Positions 1-10,436 are shown, counted from the first letter of the stretch. The stretch: 64,000 nucleotides of DNA from Myxococcus stipitatus (GCF_021412625.1 NZ_JAKCFI010000002.1:1-64000), one strand, 5' to 3'. Numbers and translations: made by a program. The notes: generated by a model from the letters alone, not told the origin.

Positions 1-118
1 CCTCACGCAGCGTGGCACGCCAGAATCCGGCTCGCTGCTGGACTCCGCACGGCCTGCAACATCCCTTCCCGGCAACCAACGCGCTCGTCACGACCTCCAT
101 CTCCATCAACCACTTCGC
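1..118. other. Sequence beyond the acs break, unidentified
   Basis: On the minus strand acs should continue here with its AMP-binding P-loop region (a TSGSTGKPKG-type motif is expected soon after residue 244). None of the three minus-strand frames gives anything like it. The composition is also slightly less G/C-biased than the acs coding region. An 8-base direct repeat, CACTTCGC, occurs at 111-118 and 126-133, right at the junction. The piece could be the end of an inserted element, a rearranged flank or an assembly join. Too little is inside the window to decide. Confidence 0.4.
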
Positions 119-853
119 TCAGCAACACTTCGCCATCTCCGTGTCCAGCCAGAAGTCGCGCCCGTCCGCCATGGGCACGTCGCGGGAGGTGCGCCGCACG
201 ACGAGCACGGAGCTCACTTGGGTGAGGCCCTCCACCGCCTCGTCCGCGATGGCCTTGGTGTGGACGCTCTTGGGGCCGCGCGGCCCCTCGTTGGCGGTGA
301 CGAGCACCTTCGCGCCACAGTCGAGGATGCGCTCGCGCAGCGACTCCGACGAGAAGCCGGCGAAGACCACCGAGTGCACCGCGCCGATGCGGGCGCAGGC
401 GAGCATGGTGTAGGCCAGCTCGGGAATCATCGGCAGGTAGATGCAGACGCGGTCACCCTTCCTGACGCCGTGGGCCTTGAGCACGTTGGCCACGCGGCCC
501 ACGTGGTGGTGGAGGTCCCGGAAGGTGATGGTCTCGTATTCGCCCGGCTCGTTCTTCGCCCAGAGGATGGCGGCCTTGCCGGGGCGCTCGCGCGCGTGGC
601 GGTCCACCGCGTTGAAGGCCGCGTTGAGCTTGCCGCCGCTGAACCAGGCGAAGTCCACCTGCTCCGCGTTCACCTCGCGCACCGTCTCCGGCGGGTGGAA
701 CCAGGTGAGCTGCCGCGCCATCTCTCCCCAGAACGCCTCCGGCTGCTCGATGCTGCGGCGATACAGCCGCTGGTAGTCCTCCAGCGTCTGCACGTGGGCG
801 TGACTGCTGAAATGCGCCTTCGGCGGGACGAAGGCATCCGTCGACGTGGTCAT
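119..853 (-). CDS. acs: Acetyl-CoA synthetase, N-terminal fragment (interrupted)
   Basis: Residues 1-243 match the N-terminal part of AMP-forming acetyl-CoA synthetase, which activates acetate to acetyl-CoA through acetyl-AMP in the cytoplasm. Recognisable blocks are the N-terminal cap (YRRSIEQPEAFWGEMA), the stretch around FSGGKLNAAFNAVDRH, and the KGDRVCIYLPMIPELAYTML and GAVHSVVFAGFS region of the adenylation domain. A full enzyme has about 650 residues. Here the frame reaches a TGA at 119-121 just after DTEMAK, before the P-loop, so this fragment cannot be active. The start is well supported by AGGAG about 8 bases upstream. It lies 37 bases after the porin gene and probably shares its transcript. 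It is either a disrupted gene or an assembly or contig-end artefact. Confidence 0.85.
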   Translation of the reverse strand: MTTSTDAFVPPKAHFSSHAHVQTLEDYQRLYRRSIEQPEAFWGEMARQLTWFHPPETVREVNAEQVDFAWFSGGKLNAAFNAVDRHARERPGKAAILWAKNEPGEYETITFRDLHHHVGRVANVLKAHGVRKGDRVCIYLPMIPELAYTMLACARIGAVHSVVFAGFSSESLRERILDCGAKVLVTANEGPRGPKSVHTKAIADEAVEGLTQVSSVLVVRRTSRDVPMADGRDFWLDTEMAKCC

Positions 854-890
854 CCGGGGGCTCCTGGTGTGAGGGGGGAAGGGGGACGTG

Positions 891-2000
891 TCAGTAGAAG
901 AACTGGACCTGGGCGGTGCCGGTGAGGCGGGTCTCCGCCTCGGAGAGGTCGCCCACGCGGGTGAGGGCCAGCTCCGTCTTCAGGTTGAAGGTGTGCTTCA
1001 TGAACCAGACGTTGAAGCCGGGGCGCAGGGCGACGGCGTCCTGCGCGCGCACCCGCGAGTTGAAGTACTCGGCGGACACCACCGGCTCCACCTTGCCGAA
1101 GCGGTAGCCCAGCTCCGACAGGAAGCCCGTGCCGCTCTGAGGGTTGTTCATGCCCTGGCGGTAGTGGAAGACGGTGGTCTGGAAGACCAGCTCCTGTGAC
1201 GCGCTGAAGGGCAGGTCGAGGAAGACGTCCGCGGAGAACGCCGCGGAGTCGTGCTTGCCCGTCGCGCTGGCGATGGCGTTGGGCTGGTACTCCGCGCCCG
1301 CGCCGATGGACAGGTGCGTCTGCTCCGCGAAGTAGATGCCCTGGAAGAAGAGGTCCTCCTCTCGCGTGAGGAAGTTCCAGCGCACCATCGCCACGCCGCG
1401 CGGCAGGTCATCCGGATTGACCGTGGTGCCATCGTCCAGCCGCACGCCCTCCTGGCCGTTGAGGATGGCGGCGCGGAAGCCGAGCGGCCCCACGAAGCCG
1501 CGCAGCTGCACGCCCACGTCGCGCCAGACCTTCCCCACCCCCGCGGTGAAGCGCACCAGGTTGGAGTGGAAGTCCACCGTGTTGAGCGCGATGGCGCCCT
1601 GGAGGTTGTGGCGCGACAGCGGCGCGATGACGAGCCCCACGTCCACCGAGACCTTGTCCAGGAACTCGTAGGACACGAACGCGTCCTGCACGAAGAACTG
1701 GGCGTTGAAGTTGCCGTCCTTGCCGAAGTTGGGCTGGTCCGTCTCCATGAAGAACGACAGCCGCTTGTTCACGTTGCCGTAGACGAGCAGGCGCACGCGC
1801 CTCAGGAAGAAGTCCGTGCCCACGCCCCCCAGCGGCGCGGCGTCCTCGATGACCTGCGCCTGGGTCTGGAGCAACATCGCGATGTTGAGGTGCGCCTCGT
1901 CGTTGATGGCGATCTTCCCCGCACGGGCGGAGTGGAGGGGGAGCAGCGCCACGACGAGCGCGGCCAGGACCGACAGCGGGCGGGACGGGGCTGGGGACAT
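891..2000 (-). CDS. Outer-membrane porin, OprP/OprO-like beta-barrel
   Basis: The protein has a typical Sec signal peptide (core SVLAALVVALLPLHSARA) followed by about 340 residues of alternating amphipathic strands, ending in QVQFFY with the terminal aromatic residue expected for Bam-assembled barrels. The N-terminal pattern (FFLRRVRLLVYGNVNKRLSFFMETDQ) is that of the phosphate-selective porin O/P family. Substrate is unknown. Its place directly upstream of acs, on the same strand, suggests uptake of acetate or another small carboxylate rather than phosphate, but that is inference. The start at 2000 is chosen because it puts the signal peptide at the N-terminus; an in-frame ATG at 2039 would add 13 residues. 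Possible sigma54 and activator sites lie just upstream. Confidence 0.75.
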   Translation of the reverse strand: MSPAPSRPLSVLAALVVALLPLHSARAGKIAINDEAHLNIAMLLQTQAQVIEDAAPLGGVGTDFFLRRVRLLVYGNVNKRLSFFMETDQPNFGKDGNFNAQFFVQDAFVSYEFLDKVSVDVGLVIAPLSRHNLQGAIALNTVDFHSNLVRFTAGVGKVWRDVGVQLRGFVGPLGFRAAILNGQEGVRLDDGTTVNPDDLPRGVAMVRWNFLTREEDLFFQGIYFAEQTHLSIGAGAEYQPNAIASATGKHDSAAFSADVFLDLPFSASQELVFQTTVFHYRQGMNNPQSGTGFLSELGYRFGKVEPVVSAEYFNSRVRAQDAVALRPGFNVWFMKHTFNLKTELALTRVGDLSEAETRLTGTAQVQFFY

Positions 2001-2011
2001 GCCGCGCCCCC

Positions 2012-2030
2012 ACAGCAACACTCCGGCCAA
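2012..2030 (-). promoter_or_regulatory. Candidate sigma54 (-24/-12) promoter for porin-acs
   Basis: On the minus strand the bases read TTGGCCGGAGTGTTGCTG. GG and GC are separated by exactly 10 bases, with TGG at -24 and TTGCT at -12. It is the only GG-N10-GC match I found between the porin gene and the activator gene, and the activator half-sites lie 65-125 bases upstream of it, normal for sigma54. Weak point: the implied start site near 2003 would leave almost no leader before the ATG at 2000. Confidence 0.4.
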
Positions 2031-2082
2031 CGCCCGCATGTACTGGATTCAGGACGTTGCGGGTTGGCTCGTCGCGTCAGGA

Positions 2083-2141
2083 CGTTACGGAAGGTGACGT
2101 GGGCGTTACCCCGGTAACGATTCGCGCGGCGCGTCGTAACG
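2083..2141. promoter_or_regulatory. Symmetric array of four CGTTAC half-sites (putative activator binding sites)
   Basis: CGTTAC occurs at 2083-2088 and 2104-2109, and its complement GTAACG at 2114-2119 and 2136-2141. The inner pair forms an inverted repeat with a CCCG spacer. The outer pair is nearly symmetric about the same centre. Neighbouring sites are about 21 bases apart, two helical turns, so all would face the same side of the DNA. From memory, CbrB of Pseudomonas recognises TGTTAC/GTAACA half-sites, so the adjacent CbrB-like regulator is the natural candidate to bind here. Confidence 0.55.
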
Positions 2142-2206
2142 AATTGTGCGGCGCGGCAATCATTGACGCGGGCGGCGACGGGGGGGCGGTGGGCGCTGGA
2201 TGACAA

Positions 2207-3576
<1,370 letters not shown>

Positions 3577-3580
<4 letters not shown>

Positions 3581-6549
3581 GTGATGGCCCCCGGAGCCGG
3601 GCGCGCGGTGGACGCGGCTCCGCGCGCGGCGGGCAGGCTCACCGTCACGCTAGTCCCTCCCCCGGGCCGGTTGTCCACCTGGATGGTGCCGCCGTGTTCG
3701 CGCACGATGCCCGCCACCAGGGCGAGCCCCAGGCCCGTGCCTTCTCCTGGCTGCTTGGTGGTGAAGAACGGCTCGAAGACGCGCGAGGCCAGCTCGACGG
3801 GGATGCCGTGCCCCCGGTCCAGCACCCGCAGGTGGACCTGGCCGTCCGCGGCCTCCGCCTCCAGCTCCACGCGCGCGCCCTCGGGCGACGCGTCCACGGC
3901 GTTGGTCAGCAGGTTGACCAGCACCTGCTCCAGGCGCTGCGAGTCGCCCAGGACGGCGAGGCCCTCCGGGCCCCGGTGCTCGAAGGTGACGCCGCGGGAC
4001 TTGGAGGCCCCGCGCGCCATGCGGGCCAGCGCCACGGACTCCGCCAGCAGCGGGCCCACCTCCACGCGCGCGAAGGGCCGCGTCTCGCCGCCCACGGTGC
4101 CCGCGTGGCTGAAGCCCACCAGCATCCGGACGATGGCGTCGATGCGGCGCGTCTGCTGGAGGATGAGGCCGGTGCGCTCCTTCACCGCGTCCGCGTCGTC
4201 CAGCTCGTACTTGAGGTTCTGGGTGAGGCTGGCGATGGCGGTGAGCGGATTGCCGATCTCGTGCGCCACGCCCGCCGCCACCCGGCCGAGCGAGGCGAGC
4301 CGGTCCTGGTGCGCCATGCGCGCGTCCACCGCCTTGCGCTCGGTGAGGTCCTCCACGAGCAGCGCCATGCCCTGGGCCGTGCCGCCGCCCTCCTCGTCCG
4401 GAGTGAGCCGCGAGCGGTGCAGCCGCAGCGTGCGCTCGGCCCCGGCGAAGGCCAGGCGCGTCTCGGTGTCCGCGCGCTCCCCCGACGCGAAGCCGGACAG
4501 CAGCGGCCCCCAGGGCTGTGGCAGCGCCGCCAGCGGATGGCCTCGCGCCGCGTGCTCCTCCACGCCGGACAGCCGCTCCAGCGCCGCGTTCCAGATGACC
4601 ACCTCGCCATCCGGCCCCACCGCGCAGACGCCCAGCGGCAGGTCCTCCAGGATGCGCCGCAGGTAGCGCCGCACCGACTCCACCGGTCCCTGCGCCTCGC
4701 GCGCGTCGCGCAGCCGCTCCTCGACGAAGCGCAGCTGCTCGGCCAGCGCCGCGCGCGTGCCCGGCCCCAGCCGCAGCGCCTCCTCCACCGTCAGGCGCGC
4801 CAGCACCGGCCCGAGCAGGCCGGACAGGTTGCGCTCCACGCCGTCGCGCAGCCGGCGCAGCTCCAGGGGGCGGCGCTCGTCCGGGGACATGCCCAGCCCC
4901 TCGAGGGCGCGGTCCACCTCCGCCGTCGCGGCCTCCTCGCCCAGCAGCGGCGCCAGCCGCTCGCGGAACTCGCCGGGGGAGCGCGCCTCCACGCCTCCGG
5001 GGACGAGCGATGGCGTCTCGCGCGTGCACGCCCGCGCCGCCTCGGCCTCCGACTCGGACTGCCGCGTGGCCAGGGAGACGCCCACGAAGGCCAGCGCGTT
5101 GAGCGTCAGCGAGGCGAAGGTGGAGAAGCCCCACGGCTCGTCCTCCGGGAAGCCCAGGTGGACCGCCACGTCGTGCGTCCAGCTCACCACGTCGTGCGAG
5201 GCCCACATCGGCACGACGAGCGTCACCCCCCACGTCAGGGCCCCCGCGCCCAGCCCCGCGAGCAGCCCCGCGCGCGTGCCCCGCTTCCAGAAGAGCAGCC
5301 CCAGCACGCCCGGGGCGAACTGCGCCACCGCCACGAAGGACACCAGCCCCAGGTCCACCAGCCCCGGGCCGCGCGTGTCGAGCAGCCGGTAGAAGCCATA
5401 GCCCGCCAGGATGATGAGCGCGATGAGCAGCCGCCGCGCCCACAGCAGCCACCCGTACAGGTGCGGCTGTCCGCGCGCATAGCCCAGCGGCAGCACCAGG
5501 TGCGTCAGGCACATGGGCGCCAGCGCCAGGGTGGTGACGATGACCATCGCGCTGGAGGCGGACACGCCGCCCAGGAAGGCCACCAACGCCAGCCCGGTGG
5601 CGCCCCGTGAGGCGGGAACGGCGAGCACGTGGAAGTCCGCGGGCCAGGGCAGCCCCAGCGCCTCGCCGCCCCACAACAGCACGGGCACCGCCAGGTTCAT
5701 CACCAGCAGCAGCAGCGGGAAGGCCCACGTCGCGGTGGACAGCGCGTCGCGCTCCGGCGCCTCCGTGAAGGCGACGTGGTAGCTGCGCGGCGTGAGGAAG
5801 GCCGCCGCGCAGGACAGCACCAGCAGCGGGGCCCAGGACGCGTCGCGAGCGGGCTGCTGGAGCTGCCGCACCGCCTCCGGATGCGCCTCCAGCCAGGCCC
5901 ACAGCCCACCCACGCCGCCGAAGACGGACGACACCGCCCACAGGCCCACCGCCACCAGCGCCACCGCCTTCACCGCGGACTCGAAGGCGATGGCGAGGAT
6001 GAGGCCCTCGTGCCGCTCGCGCGGGGTGAGGTGGCGCGCGCCGAAGAGGACGGAGAAGACGATGAGCACCGCGCAGAAGCTGGTGCCCACCAGCGTGGGC
6101 GAGGCCGAAGGGCTGAGCACCTTCGCGGACTCCACCACCGCGCGCACCTGGAGCGCGAGGTAGGGGAGGCTGCCGGCCAGCATGAAGAGCGTCACCGCCG
6201 TGCCCGTGGACTGCCCCGGGTAGCGGAAGGCCAGCAGGTCCGCCAGCGAGGTGAGCTGGAGCTCGCGCGTCAGGCGCAGCAGCGGGCGCCACAGCACGGG
6301 CACCAGCAGGCAGGCGAGGGTGACGCCCAGATAGATGCCCAGGTAGCGGAAGCCATGGCGCGCCGCGTACCCCACGCTGCCGAAGTAGGACCACGACGTC
6401 GCGTAGACGCCGAGCGCCAGCGCGTACACCAGTGGGTGCTGGGTGACGCGCGAGGGGATGATGTCGCGCTCCGCCGCGTACGCCACGAGGAACAGCACCA
6501 GCAGATAGGCGATGGACGCGGCCAGCAGCGGGCCCAGCTCGAGCGTCAC
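3577..6549 (-). CDS. Sodium/solute symporter-histidine kinase fusion (CbrA/CrbS-like sensor)
   Basis: A 990-residue inner-membrane sensor. Residues about 1-490 form a sodium:solute symporter-like domain with around 13 hydrophobic helices. They are followed by a linker, a PAS domain (near DLPLGVCAVGPDGEVVIWNA), a dimerisation domain with the phosphorylated histidine in HEIGNPL (H763), and a HATPase domain with the N-box NLLTNAVDAS and G-boxes ending in GEGTGLGLALV. Sensors of this build include CbrA and CrbS/MxtR, which link carbon-source transport or sensing to control of catabolism, including acs. The gene overlaps the upstream small membrane gene and the downstream regulator by four bases each. 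The ligand is not readable from sequence; acetate is inferred from the nearby acs. Confidence 0.9.
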
Positions 6550-6743
6550 GGGTCACCACCAGCGCGGCGCGCCGCCCAGCCGCCCAGGGCGATGATGCCC
6601 AGCCAGACCACGAAGGGCAGGTAGCCCGGCGCCTCCTCCGCCAACCACAACCGCCGGAGCGGCGAGCCGAAGGCCAGCACCGCGATGGTGAAGACGAGCA
6701 GCGACGGCATCGCGGGCGCGTCCTGCCCGGGGGGGCGCTTCAT
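6546..6743 (-). CDS. Small two-helix membrane protein, first gene of the sensor operon
   Basis: 65 residues with two hydrophobic helices (around MPSLLVFTIAVLAFG and YLPFVVWLGIIALGGWAA) separated by a charged loop, RRLWLAEEAPG. The start at 6743 is chosen because it places the helices normally; an open frame runs further upstream but has no membrane-protein character. The stop overlaps the ATG of the symporter-kinase gene (ATGA), showing translational coupling. Small two-helix proteins (DUF485 or DUF4212 types) often accompany sodium:solute symporters such as ActP, so an accessory subunit of the sensor is plausible. I cannot assign it to either family with certainty. Confidence 0.65.
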   Translation of the reverse strand: MKRPPGQDAPAMPSLLVFTIAVLAFGSPLRRLWLAEEAPGYLPFVVWLGIIALGGWAARRAGGDP

Positions 6744-7028
6744 GGACCGGAGGATAGCAGCCGCGCGGCGCCAGGGTGACAATGCGGTGTCAGGGGTTCG
6801 GCGCGGAGCGGGAGCGCCTGTCGCGTGGAGTTCGCTGACCTCGTGGACCTCCATCCAATACGCGACCATGAATCCGTGGTGGGGCTGCTGCGCACGGGCC
6901 GTGGCCTCCTCCAGGGGCTGACGGGCCTCGCGGTCGAATCGGAGCGAAGGCCGAGGGCGGGGACTCGACGCGCGGAGGCATCCGCCCCAGAATCCCGCGC
7001 TCATGTCCGTCCACCGGGGGCTTCACCG
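6744..7028. other. Divergent intergenic region between sensor operon and FHA gene
   Basis: About 285 bases that must hold promoters for both directions. I see no convincing sigma70, ECF or sigma54 elements and no strong inverted repeat. Confidence 0.3.
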
Positions 7029-7556
7029 ATGATGACCGTTCAGGAGCTGCGCGCGCTGAGCAAGCGCCTGACCGAGCCGTTCTTCTGCAAGCAGGTGGGC
7101 CCCTTCGTGCTGGTGCAGAAGCCCCCCAGCCCGGTGATGGCGCAGCTGGCCCTGAAGATGGGCGCGGCGCGCACGACGATGGCGCGCGACATCCCCAGCC
7201 TCGAGCGTCAGCAGGTGGCGCTCTGGCTCCACTTCGACGCGCTCACCGTGGCCATGCTGCCGCCCGTGGGAGGCCAGGACGTGCTCACCGTGGGCCGCCA
7301 ACCGGACTGCGACCTGGTGGTGAACGAGCCCTCCGTCTCCAAGCGCCACGCGAAGCTGTGCTGGTGGGGCACCCAGTCCGGTTGCACCATCGTCGACCTC
7401 AAGTCGAGCAACGGCACGTTCGTCAACGCCAAGGAGGTGGAGTCCGGCGGAGAGATGCACGTGCGCGACGGAGACCTGCTGGGCTTCGGTGACGCGACCT
7501 TCGCCTACCTGCTCACGCCGACCTTCTACGCGAAGATGAAGCGCGTCCAACCCTAG
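7029..7556 (+). CDS. FHA-domain protein
   Basis: 175 residues. An N-terminal region of about 80 residues of unknown fold is followed by a forkhead-associated domain with all hallmark residues: GR at 89-90, SxxH with S104 and H107, and NG at 128-129. FHA domains bind phosphothreonine peptides, so the protein is probably an adaptor for Ser/Thr kinase signalling, which is abundant in myxobacteria. No kinase is adjacent. The tandem ATG ATG at 7029-7034 is the likely start; an in-frame ATG at 6825 would add an Arg-rich stretch with no domain. The gene diverges from the sensor operon. Confidence 0.8.
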   Translation: MMTVQELRALSKRLTEPFFCKQVGPFVLVQKPPSPVMAQLALKMGAARTTMARDIPSLERQQVALWLHFDALTVAMLPPVGGQDVLTVGRQPDCDLVVNEPSVSKRHAKLCWWGTQSGCTIVDLKSSNGTFVNAKEVESGGEMHVRDGDLLGFGDATFAYLLTPTFYAKMKRVQP

Positions 7557-7559
7557 TCG

Positions 7560-7970
7560 CTACCGCCTGGGCGTCAGCAGCATCCACAGCGTGGCCACCA
7601 GGGTGATGGCTCCCACGAGCACCGCGAGGGGCAGGGGCAGCCGGGCCTGGGTGACGCCCGCGTGGAGCAGCCAGCCCACGCCGCCCGACACCAACAGCGC
7701 GACGATGACCGCGAGGAACCGCGCGAGGTGCGCGAACACGACGGAATACGCGACGCCGCGCACCATGAGGTGGAAGCCCGCGCTCATGGCGGTCTCCACG
7801 AGCCCTGGCCTGCCATGCTTCGCGAAGTGGCGCTCCGCGCAGTCGGGACAGGCCCGCTTGTAGAGCTCCACGAGCGTGGGGGGCCGCCGCAGCGTCTGCT
7901 GGCACAGGTCGCACGTTCCCCCCAGGCCGAGCTTGTACTTCCAGGCGCGGAGCCGCTGTCGAAGTCCCAT
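7560..7970 (-). CDS. Small membrane protein with N-terminal CxxC zinc-finger-like motifs
   Basis: 136 residues from the ATG at 7970; an in-frame start at 8018 is possible but adds an unremarkable leader. The N-terminal third has a CDLCQQ pair and a CPDC pair about 27 residues apart, like a small zinc ribbon. The C-terminal half has two to three hydrophobic segments (SVVFAHLARFLAVIVALLVS and LPLAVLVGAITLVATLWML). I do not recognise the family. It converges on the FHA gene with only three bases between the stop codons, so transcription of the two may interfere. Function unknown. Confidence 0.6.
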   Translation of the reverse strand: MGLRQRLRAWKYKLGLGGTCDLCQQTLRRPPTLVELYKRACPDCAERHFAKHGRPGLVETAMSAGFHLMVRGVAYSVVFAHLARFLAVIVALLVSGGVGWLLHAGVTQARLPLPLAVLVGAITLVATLWMLLTPRR

Positions 7971-8142
7971 GGCGTGCCTGATGGTAGCAACGCGGTTGCA
8001 AAAAAGTCCGTCACCCACCCGGGTCGTCCCGCCGAGTCAGGCCGTGATGCGTCGCGCCGACAGCATTCGGTGCCCCGTCGTCCCGGGTGGACGACGGTAG
8101 GATGCGCGCTGGAGCGCCTCCTGAACGAGAAGGGAAACCGCC

Positions 8143-9324
8143 GTGGCTTCGGAGCAAGACGACTTTGGTCCCCCCCGGGACGAGCGGGAGGTCGCCGCCG
8201 TCATCGACATCCTGATGCACTCCTACGCGATGACGCCGGAGGACTGCGCCGGCTGGAAGCAACGCCAGGACCTGGGCAACCTGCGGCTATTGCGCGAACA
8301 GGGGCAGGTCGCCGCCACGCTGGGGCTCTTGCGCATGGGCCAGTGGTATGGCGGGCGCAGCGTCCCCGTCATCGGCGTGGGGGGCGTGGGGGTCCACCCG
8401 GTGTTCCGGGGACGGGGCACCGCGACGCGCTTGATGACGAACCTGCTCCGGGAGGTCCGCGCCGAGGGCGCGCCGCTGTCCATCCTCTACCCCGCCACCC
8501 AACCCCTCTACCGACGCGCGGGCTACGAGCTGGCGGGAGGCCGATACGAGATACGCGTCCCCATGGGCGCGCTGGACCTGGGCGAGCGGGGCCTGCGGCT
8601 GCGCGCCATCGAGGACTCGGACGAGGCGGCCATCGCCGCGTGCTACACGCGCCTGGCGCGCCACCGCGAGGGCTGGCTGGACCGGGGCGCGTTCTCCTGG
8701 AACCGCGTGCGCAACCCCCGCACGGAGAAGGTGCATGGCTTCCTCGTGGAGGGCGACGCGGGCGTGGAGGGCTACGTGTACCTCGCGCGCAGACCCCTGA
8801 AGGACCTGAAGTTCGAACTCGCGCTGACGGACGTGATGGCGACGACGCCCGTCGCGGCGCGGCGGCTCCTGCGCTTCCTGGGGGACCACCACTCCCTGGG
8901 GACGGAGGCCGTGTGGTACGGCGGCCCGGACGAGCCGCTCCTCTTGCTGCTGCGCGAGCAGGACTACTCGGTGAGGCTGTACATGCATTGGATGGCCCGG
9001 GTGCTGGACGTCGCCGCGGCGCTGGAGGCCCGGGGCTGGCCCCATGGCGGCCGGGGCGTGCTCCACCTGGAGGTGGAGGACGACCTGTTCCCGGAGAACC
9101 AGGGGCGCTACGTCCTGGAGGTCGCGGACGGCACGGCCCGCGTGACGCGCGGCGGCGAGGGGCGGTTGCGGCTGCACGTGCGCCAGCTCGCCACGCTGTA
9201 CACGGGCTTCGCGTCCGCGCAGTCGCTGCGCGCCATGGGGCTCGTCCAGGGCGACGACGCGACCCTCGAGGTCGCCCAGCGGCTGTTCCACGGCCCCGCG
9301 CCGTCCATGCGCGACATGTTCTGA
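8143..9324 (+). CDS. GNAT N-acetyltransferase, Eis-like
   Basis: 393 residues starting at a GTG with a purine-rich GAGAAGGGAAA upstream. The first GNAT domain carries the acetyl-CoA-binding signature VGVHPVFRGRGTATRLM, followed by LYPATQPLYRRAGYE, which is characteristic of the Eis family. A second degenerate GNAT domain and a C-terminal SCP2-like domain (about 290-393, ending in RLFHGPAPSMRDMF) complete the usual Eis layout. Mycobacterial Eis acetylates amines of aminoglycosides and protein lysines; the natural substrate here is unknown. The gene stands alone, and a GC-rich hairpin follows it. Confidence 0.8.
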   Translation: MASEQDDFGPPRDEREVAAVIDILMHSYAMTPEDCAGWKQRQDLGNLRLLREQGQVAATLGLLRMGQWYGGRSVPVIGVGGVGVHPVFRGRGTATRLMTNLLREVRAEGAPLSILYPATQPLYRRAGYELAGGRYEIRVPMGALDLGERGLRLRAIEDSDEAAIAACYTRLARHREGWLDRGAFSWNRVRNPRTEKVHGFLVEGDAGVEGYVYLARRPLKDLKFELALTDVMATTPVAARRLLRFLGDHHSLGTEAVWYGGPDEPLLLLLREQDYSVRLYMHWMARVLDVAAALEARGWPHGGRGVLHLEVEDDLFPENQGRYVLEVADGTARVTRGGEGRLRLHVRQLATLYTGFASAQSLRAMGLVQGDDATLEVAQRLFHGPAPSMRDMF

Positions 9325-9338
9325 CGGACTCACCGCGT

Positions 9339-9360
9339 GCCCCGGCCGAGTGGTCGGGGC
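9339..9360 (+). terminator. Hairpin after the Eis-like gene
   Basis: A nine-pair stem (GCCCCGGCC with GGTCGGGGC, one G:U pair) with loop GAGT begins 15 bases after the stop codon. No T-tract follows, so termination may need Rho. Confidence 0.45.
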
Positions 9361-9440
9361 CGCGAGGGTCGTCGGGTGGCTACCGCGCCGAGGGCAGGAG
9401 GTGGTAGGAGCCCGGGACCTCATCACGGAGGAGCGGTCCA

Positions 9441-10436
9441 ATGCGGGCGTTCGTCACCGGCGGGTCTGGATTCGTGGGCAGACACCTCATCGCGGCGCTG
9501 AAGGCGCGGGGCGACACGTCGCTCGCGCTCGCGCGCTCCCCGGAGGCGGTGGCCGCGGTGACGGCGGCCGGCGCGGAGCCCTTCGAGGGCGACCTGTCCG
9601 ACGCGGGCCGGCTGAAGGAGGGCATGGCGGGCTGCGACGTCGTCTTCCATTCGGCGGCCCTCGTGAAGTCGTGGGCGCGCCGCGCGGACTACTACGAGGC
9701 GAACGTCCGGGGCACGGAGCGGGTGCTGGAGGCGGCCGTCTCCGCGGGCGTGAAGCGGCTGGTGCACGTCAGCACGGAGGCGGTGTTGGTGGACGGCACG
9801 CCGCTGGTCCGCGCCGACGAGACGCGGCCCCTGCCCGAGCGGCCCATCGGCGACTATCCGTCCACCAAGGGCGAGGCCGAGCGCCGCGTGTTGAGCGTCA
9901 ACTCCGCGTCGTTCACCACGGTGGCCGTGCGGCCCCGGCTCGTGTGGGGCAAGGGTGACACGTCGGTGCTGCCGCAGATGGTGGACGCGGTGAAGTCGGG
10001 CCGCTTCAAGTGGATCGGCGGGGGCCGCTACCTCACCTCCACCTGCCACGTGGCCAACTGCGTGGAGGGCATGCTGCTGGCGGCGGAGAAGGGGCGGGGC
10101 GGACAGGCGTACTTCCTCACCGACGGAGAGCCCGTGGTGTTCCGCGACTTCGTCACCGCCATGCTCGAGTCGCAGGGCGTGGCTCCGGGCAACGGCAGCA
10201 TGCCGTTCGGCCTGGCCGCGACGGTGGCCACGCTGTCGGACCTGGCGTGGGGCGTGTTCGGGCTGCCGGGCCGTCCCCCCATCAGCCGTACCGAGCTGCT
10301 TCTGATTGGCAGGGAGGTCACGGTGAGTGACGAGAAGGCCCGTATGGAGTTGGGCTACGAGGGGCGGATGCCCCGGGGCCTGGGCCTGAAGGAGATGGCG
10401 GTGGATTTCCAGGAGCGGGCCGGACGCGCGGCGTGA
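9441..10436 (+). CDS. NAD(P)-dependent epimerase/dehydratase, 3beta-HSD-like extended SDR
   Basis: 331 residues. A Rossmann fold opens with GGSGFVG at residues 7-13, the extended-SDR cofactor motif. The conserved acidic turn DLSD, VFHSAA and a YxxxK catalytic pair (in GDYPSTKGEAE) follow, with a preceding HVST serine. The LTSTCHVANCVEGMLLAA segment is typical of 3beta-hydroxysteroid dehydrogenase/isomerase-like and sugar-nucleotide epimerase families. The substrate cannot be told from sequence; the neighbours do not suggest a pathway. It reads as a single gene. Confidence 0.75.
   Translation: MRAFVTGGSGFVGRHLIAALKARGDTSLALARSPEAVAAVTAAGAEPFEGDLSDAGRLKEGMAGCDVVFHSAALVKSWARRADYYEANVRGTERVLEAAVSAGVKRLVHVSTEAVLVDGTPLVRADETRPLPERPIGDYPSTKGEAERRVLSVNSASFTTVAVRPRLVWGKGDTSVLPQMVDAVKSGRFKWIGGGRYLTSTCHVANCVEGMLLAAEKGRGGQAYFLTDGEPVVFRDFVTAMLESQGVAPGNGSMPFGLAATVATLSDLAWGVFGLPGRPPISRTELLLIGREVTVSDEKARMELGYEGRMPRGLGLKEMAVDFQERAGRAA

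Noticed and set aside
12-413. Plus-strand frame beginning in the non-acs edge and running into acs antisense
   Set aside because: Most of it is the antisense of acs and it has no recognisable domain.
6825-7028. N-terminal extension of the FHA protein
   Set aside because: The added segment is Arg/Pro-rich without a domain, and the tandem ATG at 7029 fits better.
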